From positions 1 through 31,147 of the IMG/VR virus record IMGVR_UViG_3300042890_000260: 31,147 bases of DNA. One strand, written 5' to 3'. Source of the stretch: a virus. The position numbers and the translations under genes are program-made. Below the pieces are notes generated by a model that was not told where the DNA came from, searched no databases, and saw only the letters and a list, made by a program, of their open reading frames with translations. Shown piece by piece: positions 7,096 to 16,533 of the stretch (position 1 is the first letter of the stretch; every line of letters starts with the position of its first letter).

Positions 7096-7328
7096 TTTGC
7101 GTCTTTTTCAATACTGATTTTTGTATTGATTTTTTGTTTACCCATCATATCATCCATCTTTTTGGAGTAGGCTTCTCTGTAGCTTTCTACTGCCATGTTT
7201 AATTGATGGATTAGTGCCCCGTTGCCTGTTCTATAGGCAAACGTTAGTTTGGTCATAAGTCCTGAGATAGTTGTTTGCAACTCATCTAGGGTCTTATCTG
7301 AAAGGTCATTAATAAAAGGATGTTTCAT
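7092..7328 (-). CDS. small helical phage protein, unknown function
   Basis: 78 residues, almost wholly helical: NDLSDKTLDELQTTISGLMT, then a Tyr- and Gln-bearing helix (RTGNGALIHQLNMAVESYRE) and a lysine-rich end. The heptad-like spacing suggests a short coiled coil or helical hairpin. The start is the ATG at 7328, directly after AATAAATACTTAGG; the AGG touches the ATG, too close for an ordinary ribosome-binding site, so a leaderless message is possible. It overlaps the next gene by ATGA. Function unknown. Confidence 0.82.
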   Translation of the reverse strand: MKHPFINDLSDKTLDELQTTISGLMTKLTFAYRTGNGALIHQLNMAVESYREAYSKKMDDMMGKQKINTKISIEKDAK

Positions 7329-7334
7329 CCTAAG

Positions 7335-7342
7335 TATTTATT
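7335..7342 (-). promoter_or_regulatory. late-promoter-like AATAAATA, six bases before a start codon
   Basis: Minus strand AATAAATACTTAGGATG. The element overlaps the stop codon of the 424-aa gene and ends six bases before the ATG of the 78-aa gene. Confidence 0.5.
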
Positions 7343-8615
7343 ACCAAGATTGTAGGGTCGATCTTTTCCAAATATCAGATCCGACGTATGCACTAGCACT
7401 GCAACTACCCGAAGCAGTAGTCAATACAACTACTGAATCCGCAACTCCGTTTGTTCTGGATCTACTAACTGTAATGGTTGTGCCATCGGGGATAGATTTA
7501 ATATAGTAAACAACGCCTGCTGTAATTCCACCAAATACTGTTCCACTGAATACGATAGGTGCATTCAATGTCAATCCAGTTGTATTACTTAATGTAATTA
7601 AATTAGTTGTTACTGTTGTATCAGTAACTGTTTTACTGTAAGTTGTTGCATCATATGTGTCTGTGCAGACATACGTATATGATACTGGGTTACCATACAT
7701 TGAACTTGTGGGGCTTGCATTACCTGCTAGGTTTACATTTGCACCACCCAATGATGAAGAAACTGAGAACGTTGTGCTAGAAACGACATTACGAACATAG
7801 TATGTTGTACCAACAGTAACGTTTGCTTCCATTGTCACACCAGTAAACACGACAGGCAAGTCTGTGTATAGCTGTGCCGTATTTGCTGTTGTAAAATAAT
7901 CTGCACTATTTGAACTAGAGATTGATAATTGATTATAAACGTCACCTAACGTTATAGTACCAGCTACGTCACCTTGATATCCTGTTGGAGTAGGAGTACG
8001 CTGTTGTATTTGGGTAGCCTGTCTAGGTCTATTGTAAGGCTCAATAATAATTGTATTACCGCAATCAGTAGAACTTAAACGATAATCTAGTTGACTGACC
8101 CCATAAGGAACAGAAACATTGCCATTAGATACATAGTTTTCTAATGTAGTTATACCAAAGTTATTGTTTGACGATACAACTGCGCTAGGGAATGATATAA
8201 CTGCATTAGCGTTAGATATAGCTAACTGAAGTTGAACATTACTTTGTGTTCCATAAGGGGCCCAGCCACCAAAGTTTATTGTGACATTACCTGCAACAGT
8301 ACCATACTGAACATCACCTGCGTTAACATCAATTGTTACAGTACCAGACAATGCGTTGCCTAGATTGTATGTAGTTGCTCTAAAGCCACGTGTACTAGCA
8401 TTGCTAATCAATGTATTAGCCATGTCATTGTTGATAACAGTGTTATCCAATGCTGCCTTGACTACTACTTTGTTCTGTAGGTCAGATATCTCGGTACCTG
8501 CGGTATCAAGATTATTTTTGATACTAGCAAAGTTATTTCTAAACCCCTGTGAACTATTGTTCTGACCGGGGACTGGGTAGTTTACATCAAGTCCGTTTGT
8601 GTTTATTGCGCTCAT
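7341..8615 (-). CDS. virion structural protein, fibre/baseplate-like, with repeated beta modules
   Basis: 424 residues. The N-terminus (VNYPVPGQNNSSQGFRNNFA, then IKNNLDTAGTEISDLQNK) is a pattern common at the start of phage fibre and baseplate-attached proteins. Residues 75-200 are beta-rich. Two related modules follow, each with the order (V/I)(V/T)F(S/T)G, then GTTYYVRNV or GVVYYIKSI, then a T(F/I)(T/S)VS strand, at about residues 243-300 and 345-405. A third copy is in the 838-aa protein next door. The protein ends in SDIWKRSTLQSW. A late-type ACTAAATA sits 18 bases before the ATG. Role in the tail tip or fibre is inferred from composition and context. Confidence 0.85.
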   Translation of the reverse strand: MSAINTNGLDVNYPVPGQNNSSQGFRNNFASIKNNLDTAGTEISDLQNKVVVKAALDNTVINNDMANTLISNASTRGFRATTYNLGNALSGTVTIDVNAGDVQYGTVAGNVTINFGGWAPYGTQSNVQLQLAISNANAVISFPSAVVSSNNNFGITTLENYVSNGNVSVPYGVSQLDYRLSSTDCGNTIIIEPYNRPRQATQIQQRTPTPTGYQGDVAGTITLGDVYNQLSISSSNSADYFTTANTAQLYTDLPVVFTGVTMEANVTVGTTYYVRNVVSSTTFSVSSSLGGANVNLAGNASPTSSMYGNPVSYTYVCTDTYDATTYSKTVTDTTVTTNLITLSNTTGLTLNAPIVFSGTVFGGITAGVVYYIKSIPDGTTITVSRSRTNGVADSVVVLTTASGSCSASAYVGSDIWKRSTLQSW

Positions 8616-8633
8616 AAATTAAATTCCGTATAG

Positions 8634-8641
8634 TATTTAGT
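8634..8641 (-). promoter_or_regulatory. late-promoter-like ACTAAATA before the 424-aa structural gene
   Basis: Minus strand ACTAAATACTA at 8641-8631, overlapping the stop codon of the 838-aa gene and 18 nt before the ATG at 8615. It shares the TAAATACTA core of the other late elements. Confidence 0.5.
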
Positions 8642-11153
8642 ACTGCGTTTCGTCGGGTAAAATAGTTTGACGTGGGAATAATACGTAGAAGTCTTTACTA
8701 TTCAACGGATTTGGTACAGGGGTTGCACTAGGTAATCCAGTCCAAGCAGGAGGACTTGTGTTCTTATCGTAGTTATACGTAATACTCTTATCAACACTAA
8801 ATCTGTCAATTCTAAAGTTAACCATGTTCAGTTTATAGGGTAAGCCATCAGGTTGTACCCAAAAGAGATTAATGTTATTTTTTATAATATCTGCATAGCC
8901 CGGTTTAGTATAAGCAATGACCCAAGCTTGAGTATATCCCAATGTACTACCATTAGCCTGTTGACTTGTCATCCACTGTGGTAATAGTCTACTATCAAAT
9001 TCTTGACCAAGCAACTGACCTACACGTTGACGCATATTAAATAAACTGTTTGGATACAATATACGTGCATATCCGGGCGATAAACTCGTATAGTATTCTT
9101 GTCCTAGAATGTCTGCATAACTAGTAAAGACGTTAGTGACACTTGTGTACCATGGACCTAACTGCAAATCAATAGGTCTAGGCCATACGATTTCTTCTGC
9201 TATACTTACCCCTTGCGGGTTTACTAGATTGTCTACCACTTGACTATACACAACCTCATAAATTACTACACCGTTCTCGTCCCTAGCTTGTGCAGTTTTA
9301 ATTTCCCCTAATGTAATGTTTCTCCAATAGTGGTTCTTAGTAACTGCTGCCAAATATTCTTGTATATCACTAGCATATATACCATATGCATGTTCGTATA
9401 CTACATCTGTTGCTTTACCAAAGTAAATATCATCAGGTCTGTACAAATACTCTGATGGAATAAGTGTTTCACTATCTAACAATGTGTTTATGATTTCTCT
9501 GTCAACAATGCTTGGCGCAGCCTTAATGTATAGAATGTCAGTTGGTTGACTATACTCTTGTAAAACAGTTAAGGTAAATGTCCTAGTAGATTTTACAATA
9601 GGATATAACGGACTATAAGCTTCGATGTTGAAGGTGAAGTCTGTAGTTTCACCTTGATTCAACAACTGGCTTGTTGGTTGATTTGCAACATATCCTGTAA
9701 TTTCACCATTACTTAGTAAGGTTAAGTTAGGTGGTAAAGATCCACTAGATATTCTATATTCTAATGCTACGTCAGACGATGCTAATACACTCTTTGTACT
9801 TATTGTGCCATTAAATATTTGTCCTAGATTGCTTGGTGTAATCCAAGTAATGTCTCCAGTAACTTGATTAGACAAGTTAAACGAGAAGTTAAAAAAAGGT
9901 GATTGTATTGCTGGATTAGCTACTTTATATACGGCAACACCAAAGCTGTATTGATTTATACCATCGATTGAAATGTTAGGAGTTCCTGTTATCCAACCTG
10001 TCGAAATATCACCTACTAGTCCTAAAGGTAAGTTAGCAAATAGGTATTTAATTTCATTACCGTCAAAATCATTACCTATAATTTTAAAAGCAAAAAAGTT
10101 ATTACTTTCAATTGTACCTATGAATGCCGCAGTGCTTGGTGGATATGTGTCGTAAGAACTACCTGCGGGTGGTAACACATAGTATCCATAATATGGATTA
10201 GAATTAGTTAAGTTATATGTTTCTGGTCTAGTGTTATAAGCTGTGGGAATTCGTGTATTAATAGGAAAACCTGGTCCACCTTGACTAATAGGAGTATTCT
10301 GATTCACAACTGTAATAGAGTAAGAACTAATATCACTACCTAATAGACTTGTTAACTGTAAGCTGAAATTATATGTACGAATCGTAGGTTGTCCTACAGA
10401 TATTGCGGCTAATGTTACTGTCATGAATCCAGTGCCACTTGTTAAACTCAAAGTAGAGCCGTTAGGTGTTGTTGATATTGTAAATCCTGTACCACCGATG
10501 ATTGATTTAATATAGTATGTGACACCGGCTTCAATCCCACCAAATACAGCAGTTCCGGTAAATGTTACCGGTCTACCTAATGTGAATCCAGCAGTGCTTA
10601 AACATGTAATAACGTTTGTAGTTTCTGTTACTGTTGCCGCTGTGGTTACTGAAGGTACAGTAACATTCACAGTAGGTGGGGCAGGATATCCTCTAATAAT
10701 ACCTTCTTCATTAATTTCTAGCCCCGGTGGTAATATACCTCCTAACAATTCAATTGTTACTATATTAGTAGGATCAGGGTTAGAGTATAATACGGCTAAC
10801 TCAATCCAAATACTGTCATTAGTAGTTAGTAATGTTCCTGTGGGAGTGGTAAATGCAGGAATAGCCGAACCTGTAATCGTCATATTAAACGTTCTGTCAC
10901 GTATATTACCGTAGTTATCAGTAACTCTAATACCAAAAGTTGATACAGTTTCTTTTGTTACAAGATTGGGTGTACCATAAATAAGCCCGTTCTCATCTAT
11001 AGAAAAACCAGGAGGTAAGCTGCCGCTTAAGAGTGCGTATGTAACTGTCACTGCAGGCAATACTGGATCTGCTGATAACTGAAATCCCGCTACTATACCT
11101 GAAGGGAATGTTCCTAAAGTGCCGGACGGGGTATTCCATACTGGTTGTGCCAT
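8637..11153 (-). CDS. large virion structural protein with Ig-like (He_PIG-type) repeats
   Basis: 838 residues. The N-terminal half carries repeats of the pattern W.TP.G.LG, then Y.L.SGSLPPG(F/L).(I/L)...G.I.G.P (at about residues 6-60, 105-160 and 450-510), typical of putative Ig/cadherin-like He_PIG domains. One is interrupted at about 165-255 by a module also found twice in the 424-aa protein (TFTGTAVFGGIEAGVTYYIK). The C-terminal 300 residues are different, rich in Y, W, I and P, likely an attachment or baseplate domain. No signal peptide. It overlaps nothing, starts two bases before the endolysin end, and sits in the fibre/lysis block. A tail-fibre or baseplate role is inferred. Confidence 0.86.
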   Translation of the reverse strand: MAQPVWNTPSGTLGTFPSGIVAGFQLSADPVLPAVTVTYALLSGSLPPGFSIDENGLIYGTPNLVTKETVSTFGIRVTDNYGNIRDRTFNMTITGSAIPAFTTPTGTLLTTNDSIWIELAVLYSNPDPTNIVTIELLGGILPPGLEINEEGIIRGYPAPPTVNVTVPSVTTAATVTETTNVITCLSTAGFTLGRPVTFTGTAVFGGIEAGVTYYIKSIIGGTGFTISTTPNGSTLSLTSGTGFMTVTLAAISVGQPTIRTYNFSLQLTSLLGSDISSYSITVVNQNTPISQGGPGFPINTRIPTAYNTRPETYNLTNSNPYYGYYVLPPAGSSYDTYPPSTAAFIGTIESNNFFAFKIIGNDFDGNEIKYLFANLPLGLVGDISTGWITGTPNISIDGINQYSFGVAVYKVANPAIQSPFFNFSFNLSNQVTGDITWITPSNLGQIFNGTISTKSVLASSDVALEYRISSGSLPPNLTLLSNGEITGYVANQPTSQLLNQGETTDFTFNIEAYSPLYPIVKSTRTFTLTVLQEYSQPTDILYIKAAPSIVDREIINTLLDSETLIPSEYLYRPDDIYFGKATDVVYEHAYGIYASDIQEYLAAVTKNHYWRNITLGEIKTAQARDENGVVIYEVVYSQVVDNLVNPQGVSIAEEIVWPRPIDLQLGPWYTSVTNVFTSYADILGQEYYTSLSPGYARILYPNSLFNMRQRVGQLLGQEFDSRLLPQWMTSQQANGSTLGYTQAWVIAYTKPGYADIIKNNINLFWVQPDGLPYKLNMVNFRIDRFSVDKSITYNYDKNTSPPAWTGLPSATPVPNPLNSKDFYVLFPRQTILPDETQY

Positions 11154-11154
11154 A

Positions 11155-11778
11155 TTAATGTGCGCCTAATTGTTCTAATGCCAAATGATAATGATGCTGT
11201 CTGTCAGCTAAACCAATAGTTCCACCATTGATACGTTTTGTTAATGTAACAAAGTCATCTTTATCACAAAACTGATTTAGTTTATTATTGTCCCAGAACC
11301 AACCTGCACTAGATACTGCCCCGTTAGGAGTTTCTAAGTATGCTACTGTTTCATCTATACCGATTCCCAAGTCTTGTGCAAACTTTGTATAGTTAGCACG
11401 ACCGGTCAACTGAATCAATCCACGACCACAGAAACGATAGCCATCTCCTGATTCTTCAGGACCGTTAGCCATACGATTAGCATAAACACGATTGGCAATC
11501 TTTTCAGGCTTGCGTTCATACTGCTTTGCTAATTCTTCTGTGGGGAAATACTTCTTAAATGTAGTCATCAATCCTTTAGCACTGTAATTTAAATTTTCTT
11601 TAACAAAATTGAAACCACCTGATTCGTGTGCGATTTGCGCCAAAAATCCTGCAACTCGGCGAGGATTATCGTACATGTCGTAATATTCTGCTACGGTGTT
11701 TAGTGGTTCTACATAACCTTCTAATACACTTCTTTTTGTCTTTGGGCACATTGCCTGCAATAGTTCTATTGTAATCAT
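11155..11778 (-). CDS. GH19 chitinase-like endolysin
   Basis: 207 residues. Residues 41-66 (RVAGFLAQIAHESGGF, then ENLNYSA) hold the GH19 catalytic glutamate E52 in HESGG; residues 113-130 (YRFCGRGLIQLTGRANY) are the family's substrate-groove signature; WFWDNNKLNQF and KRINGG follow. Phage GH19 enzymes cut the glycan strands of peptidoglycan during lysis or, when virion-bound, entry. There is no signal peptide, so a holin would be needed for export. AAGGA stands upstream of the ATG at 11778 with good spacing. It lies among tail-fibre genes, so a virion-associated lysin is an alternative. Confidence 0.94.
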   Translation of the reverse strand: MITIELLQAMCPKTKRSVLEGYVEPLNTVAEYYDMYDNPRRVAGFLAQIAHESGGFNFVKENLNYSAKGLMTTFKKYFPTEELAKQYERKPEKIANRVYANRMANGPEESGDGYRFCGRGLIQLTGRANYTKFAQDLGIGIDETVAYLETPNGAVSSAGWFWDNNKLNQFCDKDDFVTLTKRINGGTIGLADRQHHYHLALEQLGAH

Positions 11779-11791
11779 ATCTTATCCTTCC

Positions 11792-14098
11792 TTACATGTA
11801 AGTAGCACCTGCTGTATACCATTGATTAGCGATTGGTGCTATATAAATCAATGTTGATCCTGCTAATTGAGAATACACTGTGTTTGCACCATTAGTGTTG
11901 ATCTGTGCGTTAGCTGGTGGGAAAACGTTTAAAGTATTAGCTGATCCGTTAGTTATGAATATTGACATGCCGGCCGTAATACTAGGCAATCTAACAGCAT
12001 TTGCTCCATTTAGACATGCATTAACATATACCATTGATTTTGTAATTGCGGCTGCGTTTGCTAATGCTGTACCTGCTGCCGCAATATTTGATACTGCGCT
12101 AATGTGATAGTTTGATGTTAGAGCACCAACGTTAGCATCAAACACTAATGATGTTGCACCTTTTGCAGTTTGATTAGAACCTAAAGCCCCAACCATTGTA
12201 GGATACAATGTTGTTGTGATTGAATCTGATGCGGCATTAATAGTAGTGCTAGGTCCTGCAACACCCGACCATCCAGAGGCACCAGATATACCACTGATAC
12301 CTGATGTGCCTGACCAACCTGATGTACCGCTAGCACCACTGACACCAGTAGTACCTGACCATCCAGAGATACTTGAATACCCTGAAATACCTGATGTACC
12401 TGACCAACCACTTTGACCACTAGTACCAGAGAAACCACTAATACCAGAGAAACCACTAATACCAGAGAAACCACTAATACCAGAGAAACCACTAATACCA
12501 GTAGTGCCTGACCAACCTGATGTACCACTGAAGCCTGACGTACCAGTGTATCCGCTATACCCAGAAGGGCCCTGCAACGGACCAATGTTAGTCCATGTAT
12601 TATCACCATTACTTAATGCACCATCACCTGCAGTATATCCGCCGCCCGTACCTAATACAAGATATAATACGCCTGCGGATGTTCCATTGGGTAGAAGAGT
12701 AGAGTTAGCAACTGATCCTGATAGTAACACTGATTGACCTGACGTGCCGCTGTAACCACTAATACCGGATGTTCCGCTAGTGCCTGATGTGCCACTTGTG
12801 CCTGATGTGCCACTTGTGCCTGACCAACCCGATGTACCACTGATACCTGATGTTCCCGACGCACCCGTCCAACCACTTACTCCAGTATAACCACTAATAC
12901 CAGACCAGCCTGATGTACCGGATGTGCCTGATGTGCCAGTAAATCCACTGACGCCGGATGTGCCGCTTTGGCCGCTCCAACCACTTGTACCACTGTATCC
13001 CGATGTACCACTGATACCCGAGATGCCCGACCAACCACTTACACCAGTATAACCACTTACACCAGTTGTACCTGAAATACCTGTTGTACCAGAAAAGCCC
13101 GACACGCCAGTGGTGCCTGATATACCACTGATACCTGTTGTTCCTGACCATCCAGAGATGCTTGAATACCCCGAAATACCTGATGTACCACTGATACCTG
13201 TTGTGCCACTGATACCTGATGTACCACTGATACCTGATGTACCACTAAATCCACTAACACCGGTTACACCTGACCAACCACTGACACCACTAGTACCTGA
13301 CCACCCTGATGTGCCACTAATACCAGTAGTACCTGATGCTCCACTCCAACCAGACACACCTGTAGTACCTGACCATCCTGATATACCTGATGTACCGGTA
13401 AAACCACTGACGCCAGTAGTGCCTGAAAACCCTGATGTAGCACTTCCCCAATATAGAGTACCGGTACCACTGGTCATCAATATTTGACCGTTAGTACCAC
13501 CTGTTATCCTAACATTACTAATTGCACCAAGTGATACATTGCTAGCGTTAATCATATTAGCAACACCAGTAACTACTAAGTTGCCACTTGATACTGCATT
13601 ACCTGTTACGGTTAAATTACCTAATACTCCACTGCCACCGGTAAAGTTAGTTGTTGCAGTTAAATTGTCAGTTGTTGTGTTACTTGATACTGTTAGATTA
13701 CCCAAAATACCAGTGTAACCTGAGATACCTGAAGCCGCTAATTGTCCTGTTAAGTTAATGTTTATTACGTTAGCGATAGTAGACGGTAAGTCAATCCAAA
13801 GAGTCTGAGAACTTTGTGTGATAGATGTGTCTTGTAATCCGTTGGCATCACGACCAATACTCAATGTGCTTGTGTGTACTTGAACACAAGCGATGTTTGC
13901 TGTAACAATAACGTTACCGGTAGGGGAACTAACTGTAATGCCTGCACCGGGCGTTCTGTTAATAGATACAACGGAGCCGCCGGCAAATCCGTTATAAATT
14001 TCTGTAAAGTTTTGCTGTACTTTAGTAAACGCCGTTCGTATCGCATCCGCATCTGGATCGTCGGGGAAAGTACCAAAATCGATATTCTGTTGGGCCAT
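11792..14098 (-). CDS. tail fibre with long Gly-X-Ser/Thr triplet repeats
   Basis: 768 residues. Residues 1-40 ([20 protein letters not shown], then [15 protein letters not shown]) are a typical virion-anchor head. Residues 41-215 are beta-rich ([11 protein letters not shown]-type strands). From about 220 to 635 nearly every third residue is Gly in G-X-S/T triplets, X often W, I, V, F, T or Y, without proline. A small globular insert at about 455-515 ([30 protein letters not shown]) interrupts them. The C-terminal 130 residues form a likely tip domain. Such repeats make long trimeric collagen-like shafts; host recognition by the tip is inferred. A late-type element and AAGGTGA precede the ATG. 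Confidence 0.93.
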   Translation of the reverse strand: MAQQNIDFGTFPDDPDADAIRTAFTKVQQNFTEIYNGFAGGSVVSINRTPGAGITVSSPTGNVIVTANIACVQVHTSTLSIGRDANGLQDTSITQSSQTLWIDLPSTIANVININLTGQLAASGISGYTGILGNLTVSSNTTTDNLTATTNFTGGSGVLGNLTVTGNAVSSGNLVVTGVANMINASNVSLGAISNVRITGGTNGQILMTSGTGTLYWGSATSGFSGTTGVSGFTGTSGISGWSGTTGVSGWSGASGTTGISGTSGWSGTSGVSGWSGVTGVSGFSGTSGISGTSGISGTTGISGTSGISGYSSISGWSGTTGISGISGTTGVSGFSGTTGISGTTGVSGYTGVSGWSGISGISGTSGYSGTSGWSGQSGTSGVSGFTGTSGTSGTSGWSGISGYTGVSGWTGASGTSGISGTSGWSGTSGTSGTSGTSGTSGTSGISGYSGTSGQSVLLSGSVANSTLLPNGTSAGVLYLVLGTGGGYTAGDGALSNGDNTWTNIGPLQGPSGYSGYTGTSGFSGTSGWSGTTGISGFSGISGFSGISGFSGISGFSGTSGQSGWSGTSGISGYSSISGWSGTTGVSGASGTSGWSGTSGISGISGASGWSGVAGPSTTINAASDSITTTLYPTMVGALGSNQTAKGATSLVFDANVGALTSNYHISAVSNIAAAGTALANAAAITKSMVYVNACLNGANAVRLPSITAGMSIFITNGSANTLNVFPPANAQINTNGANTVYSQLAGSTLIYIAPIANQWYTAGATYM
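12258..13440. repeat. G-X-S/T-coding minisatellite region in the fibre gene
   Basis: DNA encoding the triplet repeats, built of 9- and 18-bp units, with the globular insert at about 12555-12740. Near-identical blocks recur (gtgcc-acttgtgcctgat and similar), making the region prone to slippage and recombination. Copy number can vary and misassembly is possible here. Confidence 0.85.
12425..12496. repeat. four perfect tandem 18-bp repeats
   Basis: Unit accagagaaaccactaat on the plus strand, four exact copies end to end, encoding ISGFSG four times on the minus strand. Exact identity among otherwise diverged triplets points to recent expansion. Confidence 0.95.
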
Positions 14099-14118
14099 GT
14101 CTATATCACCTTATCTAG

Positions 14119-14126
14119 TATTTATC
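14119..14126 (-). promoter_or_regulatory. late promoter GATAAATACTAG before the fibre gene
   Basis: Minus strand GATAAATACTAG, 20 nt before the ATG at 14098, with AAGGTGA between them. It sits just downstream of the terminator of the upstream operon, exactly where a new unit must start. Confidence 0.7.
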
Positions 14127-14150
14127 GTTTACATTATAAACACTATAGCC

Positions 14151-14182
14151 AAAAAAATACCCGACATAAGCCGGGTATTTTT
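14151..14182 (-). terminator. intrinsic terminator after the 775-aa head-region gene
   Basis: Arms 14153-14163 and 14172-14182 pair over 11 bp (AAAAATACCCG with CGGGTATTTTT), with an 8-nt loop. Read leftward, the hairpin ends in a seven-base T run (14157-14151). It separates the packaging/head block from the fibre promoter. Confidence 0.9.
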
Positions 14183-14193
14183 GTAGCGTAATA

Positions 14194-16521
14194 TTACCTA
14201 ATTCCGCTCAGTTTTTTCCAATCATGCAATAAATTAATTGATTCTTGCATTGGGTTTCCTAAACGACTTATCTGAGTTGACACTACAGGAACTGTAGATT
14301 GACCAGTAGCTTTTTCTTTATTCAACCCACCTGAAATAACTTTAGTCATGAAATCCATGTCAGTCTTGAAAGACTCATCATCGAAATCTCTAGCTTTTTC
14401 ACCAGCATCGTTCGCCCACTCATTTACTTCTTCTGCTTGTGCCGAATCTTCTGCACCTTCTTCTTCATCTTGTCCGGCATCTGCAATTGCTAATGCTTTA
14501 TCTTCACCAGCTTCTGCATTTTCATCTGCTGTAGTTTCGGCAGCGCCGCTGTCAGGAGCGTTAGCTTCGGCAGCAATTTCAATTTCTTGATCGTATGATT
14601 CTACTTCATCGACCATTTCTTGACCTTCATCACATGAATGACCGGCTTCCATCATGCCACCACATGATTCACATGTGCCTTCATGTCCGTGCTCATCGTC
14701 ATGACCTTCTTCGTCAGCATAATCTTCAGAACCGCCTTCATCGCCACCTTGTCCTGTTAGCTTCTTCATAAGAGCCATCATGCCATCATGGTCATCAACT
14801 ACTTCAATGCCATCATGGTCGTGTGTAATACCGCTGTCTTGAGGAACACCGTAACCATTGTTTTCGTCACCACCAAACAAACCTAATCCAGCTTGCTTAA
14901 TAATGCTCAATAGTTGATCGGCTTCACCGTCTTGTGCTGATACTGTTACTGAATCAGGAGAACCTTGTTGTCCTTTACTAATAGAAACAGTCATACCTTC
15001 ATCTACTTTGCCTTCTAACAATGCATTTAGTTGACTGTCTAGACTTTCAAATGTAGAATCATAACTTGTTCTATCAGTGAATGATTTTCCGCCAACACTG
15101 AACTTACCACCTTTTGGTGTACGAGCTAATGCCGCAGTGAATGCGTTACCTTCATCCATGTCTGCTTCCATCGCTTGATTTGCCATACCGCCTGGTGTTG
15201 CTGGTGGCATTGCTGGTGCTTGTTCATAAACACCTTGACCATAGCACTCATCTAGGCCTTCTTTATAGCCTTCATGGTACATACGAGCTTCTTCCATGTC
15301 TTCATAGTTCTTACCACAGTGACTGTGGCCTTTTAATCCATGTGACTTACCACTTAGTCTTGCGGCTTGTAAGCTTTGTTCCATGCCTTCTTTAACTTTC
15401 TTTTTCTGATCCTTTTTAGCGAATGGATTTACACCTTTCTTAGGTGCTGCACCTTTCTTCTTGCCTTCGTTGTCATCCTTACCCGGCTTTTTGTCAGCCC
15501 AATCAGGAACTCCATCACCGTCATCATCTGGCTTTTTATTTTTAGAAGCCTCAGGCTTTTTCTTAGTATCTTTCTTAGCAAAAGGATTAACACCCTTCTT
15601 AGCTTCCAATACACCTTGATTACGACCAGCACCTAAACCAGCACCCATATCAACTTGATCTGATGGCATGTCTGCCTCGTTAGTCTTAGCACGTAGTTTA
15701 GCTAACACTGCGCCTGCAATACGTTTACCTTTTTCGCCACCTCCGGCAGATTTTTCAATCTTAGCAAAGTTCTTACCTGGCTTACCAATGTCTTTACCCG
15801 CGGCTGCTTTCTTAGCACTGTAGTCTTCTTCCGCTACACCTTGTTGCGGTTTACCAGCACCACGTTGTTGCATACTAGCACGAATGTTATTCAATGCACC
15901 ACCTTGACCAGATTGCATACGGTCACGAACTGCATTTAAAGCACCACCTTCAGATACTTCATCAGGCATCAATGTCATTTCGCCCTTACCAATAGATTGT
16001 TTAATCTGATTAGCAAGTTGCGGGTTGTTAACTGTACCTAAGGTCTTGTTACCTTGAGCAATAACTTGTGTGTTTTGTGCTGGTTGACCTGCAACTTGTT
16101 GTTGCTGGCCAGGCTGTGATGTTTGGCCAGGTTGCTTAGGCATTTGACTCGCCGGCTTAATAGAAATTTGTTCTGCTTCAGCAATGTATTTTGATTCGAT
16201 AGATTCTACCCAGTCTTTTAAAGTGTGCTTCTTCTTAGGTAGCTTATCTAACTCTTTACCTTTTGGCTTGTTACCAACCATAAAGTCTTGTAGATTTTTA
16301 GCATTGTCATACTTCTTGACTTCACCATCAGAATCTGCATCTTTCTTAGGACGACCGCGTCCTTTCTTAGGAGCATCAACTTTTACTTTTTTGCCTTCTT
16401 CGTCCTCGTCATCTTTACGACCGTAGCCACCAGGCTCGGCAGTATGAACACGGCCTTTGCCTGTTTCTTTTGTTGCTTCATTCAACTGGTCAAGTTGAGA
16501 TAATAAATTTTTGAAATCCAT
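14194..16521 (-). CDS. large charged head-region protein with AT-hook, Asp-loop and CCHC motifs; unknown function
   Basis: 775 residues, mostly disordered and highly charged. Motifs in order: LNE at 13-15 (fits the T4 gp21 prohead-protease site (L/I)xE); a canonical AT-hook PKKGRGRPKK at 51-60; Q/P-rich 120-160; KKGVNPFAKKD(T/Q)KKK twice at 308-322 and 361-375, flanking DDDGDGVPDW (332-341), a calcium-loop-like element; a short folded segment at about 490-550; an H/D-rich tract; C617, C620, H628, C630 as a CCHC cluster; a very acidic tract at 650-720; and a short C-terminal domain. AT-hooks bind the minor groove of A/T-rich DNA. AAAGGA precedes the ATG. Its place beside gp16 and a protein with a YITE leader suggests an internal head or scaffold protein. 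Confidence 0.85.
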   Translation of the reverse strand: MDFKNLLSQLDQLNEATKETGKGRVHTAEPGGYGRKDDEDEEGKKVKVDAPKKGRGRPKKDADSDGEVKKYDNAKNLQDFMVGNKPKGKELDKLPKKKHTLKDWVESIESKYIAEAEQISIKPASQMPKQPGQTSQPGQQQQVAGQPAQNTQVIAQGNKTLGTVNNPQLANQIKQSIGKGEMTLMPDEVSEGGALNAVRDRMQSGQGGALNNIRASMQQRGAGKPQQGVAEEDYSAKKAAAGKDIGKPGKNFAKIEKSAGGGEKGKRIAGAVLAKLRAKTNEADMPSDQVDMGAGLGAGRNQGVLEAKKGVNPFAKKDTKKKPEASKNKKPDDDGDGVPDWADKKPGKDDNEGKKKGAAPKKGVNPFAKKDQKKKVKEGMEQSLQAARLSGKSHGLKGHSHCGKNYEDMEEARMYHEGYKEGLDECYGQGVYEQAPAMPPATPGGMANQAMEADMDEGNAFTAALARTPKGGKFSVGGKSFTDRTSYDSTFESLDSQLNALLEGKVDEGMTVSISKGQQGSPDSVTVSAQDGEADQLLSIIKQAGLGLFGGDENNGYGVPQDSGITHDHDGIEVVDDHDGMMALMKKLTGQGGDEGGSEDYADEEGHDDEHGHEGTCESCGGMMEAGHSCDEGQEMVDEVESYDQEIEIAAEANAPDSGAAETTADENAEAGEDKALAIADAGQDEEEGAEDSAQAEEVNEWANDAGEKARDFDDESFKTDMDFMTKVISGGLNKEKATGQSTVPVVSTQISRLGNPMQESINLLHDWKKLSGIR

Positions 16522-16533
16522 TTTATGTTTCCT

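Noticed and set aside
10519-10914. 131-codon plus-strand frame in the 838-aa structural gene
   Set aside because: Shadow of V/T-rich coding sequence; no start signals.
12425-12496. Regular repeats as a CRISPR array
   Set aside because: Units are contiguous without spacers and encode ISGFSG inside a fibre gene.
12181-13487. Several long frames on both strands in the fibre repeats
   Set aside because: Repeat DNA is open in many frames; only the G-X-S/T frame joins a sensible N- and C-terminal domain.
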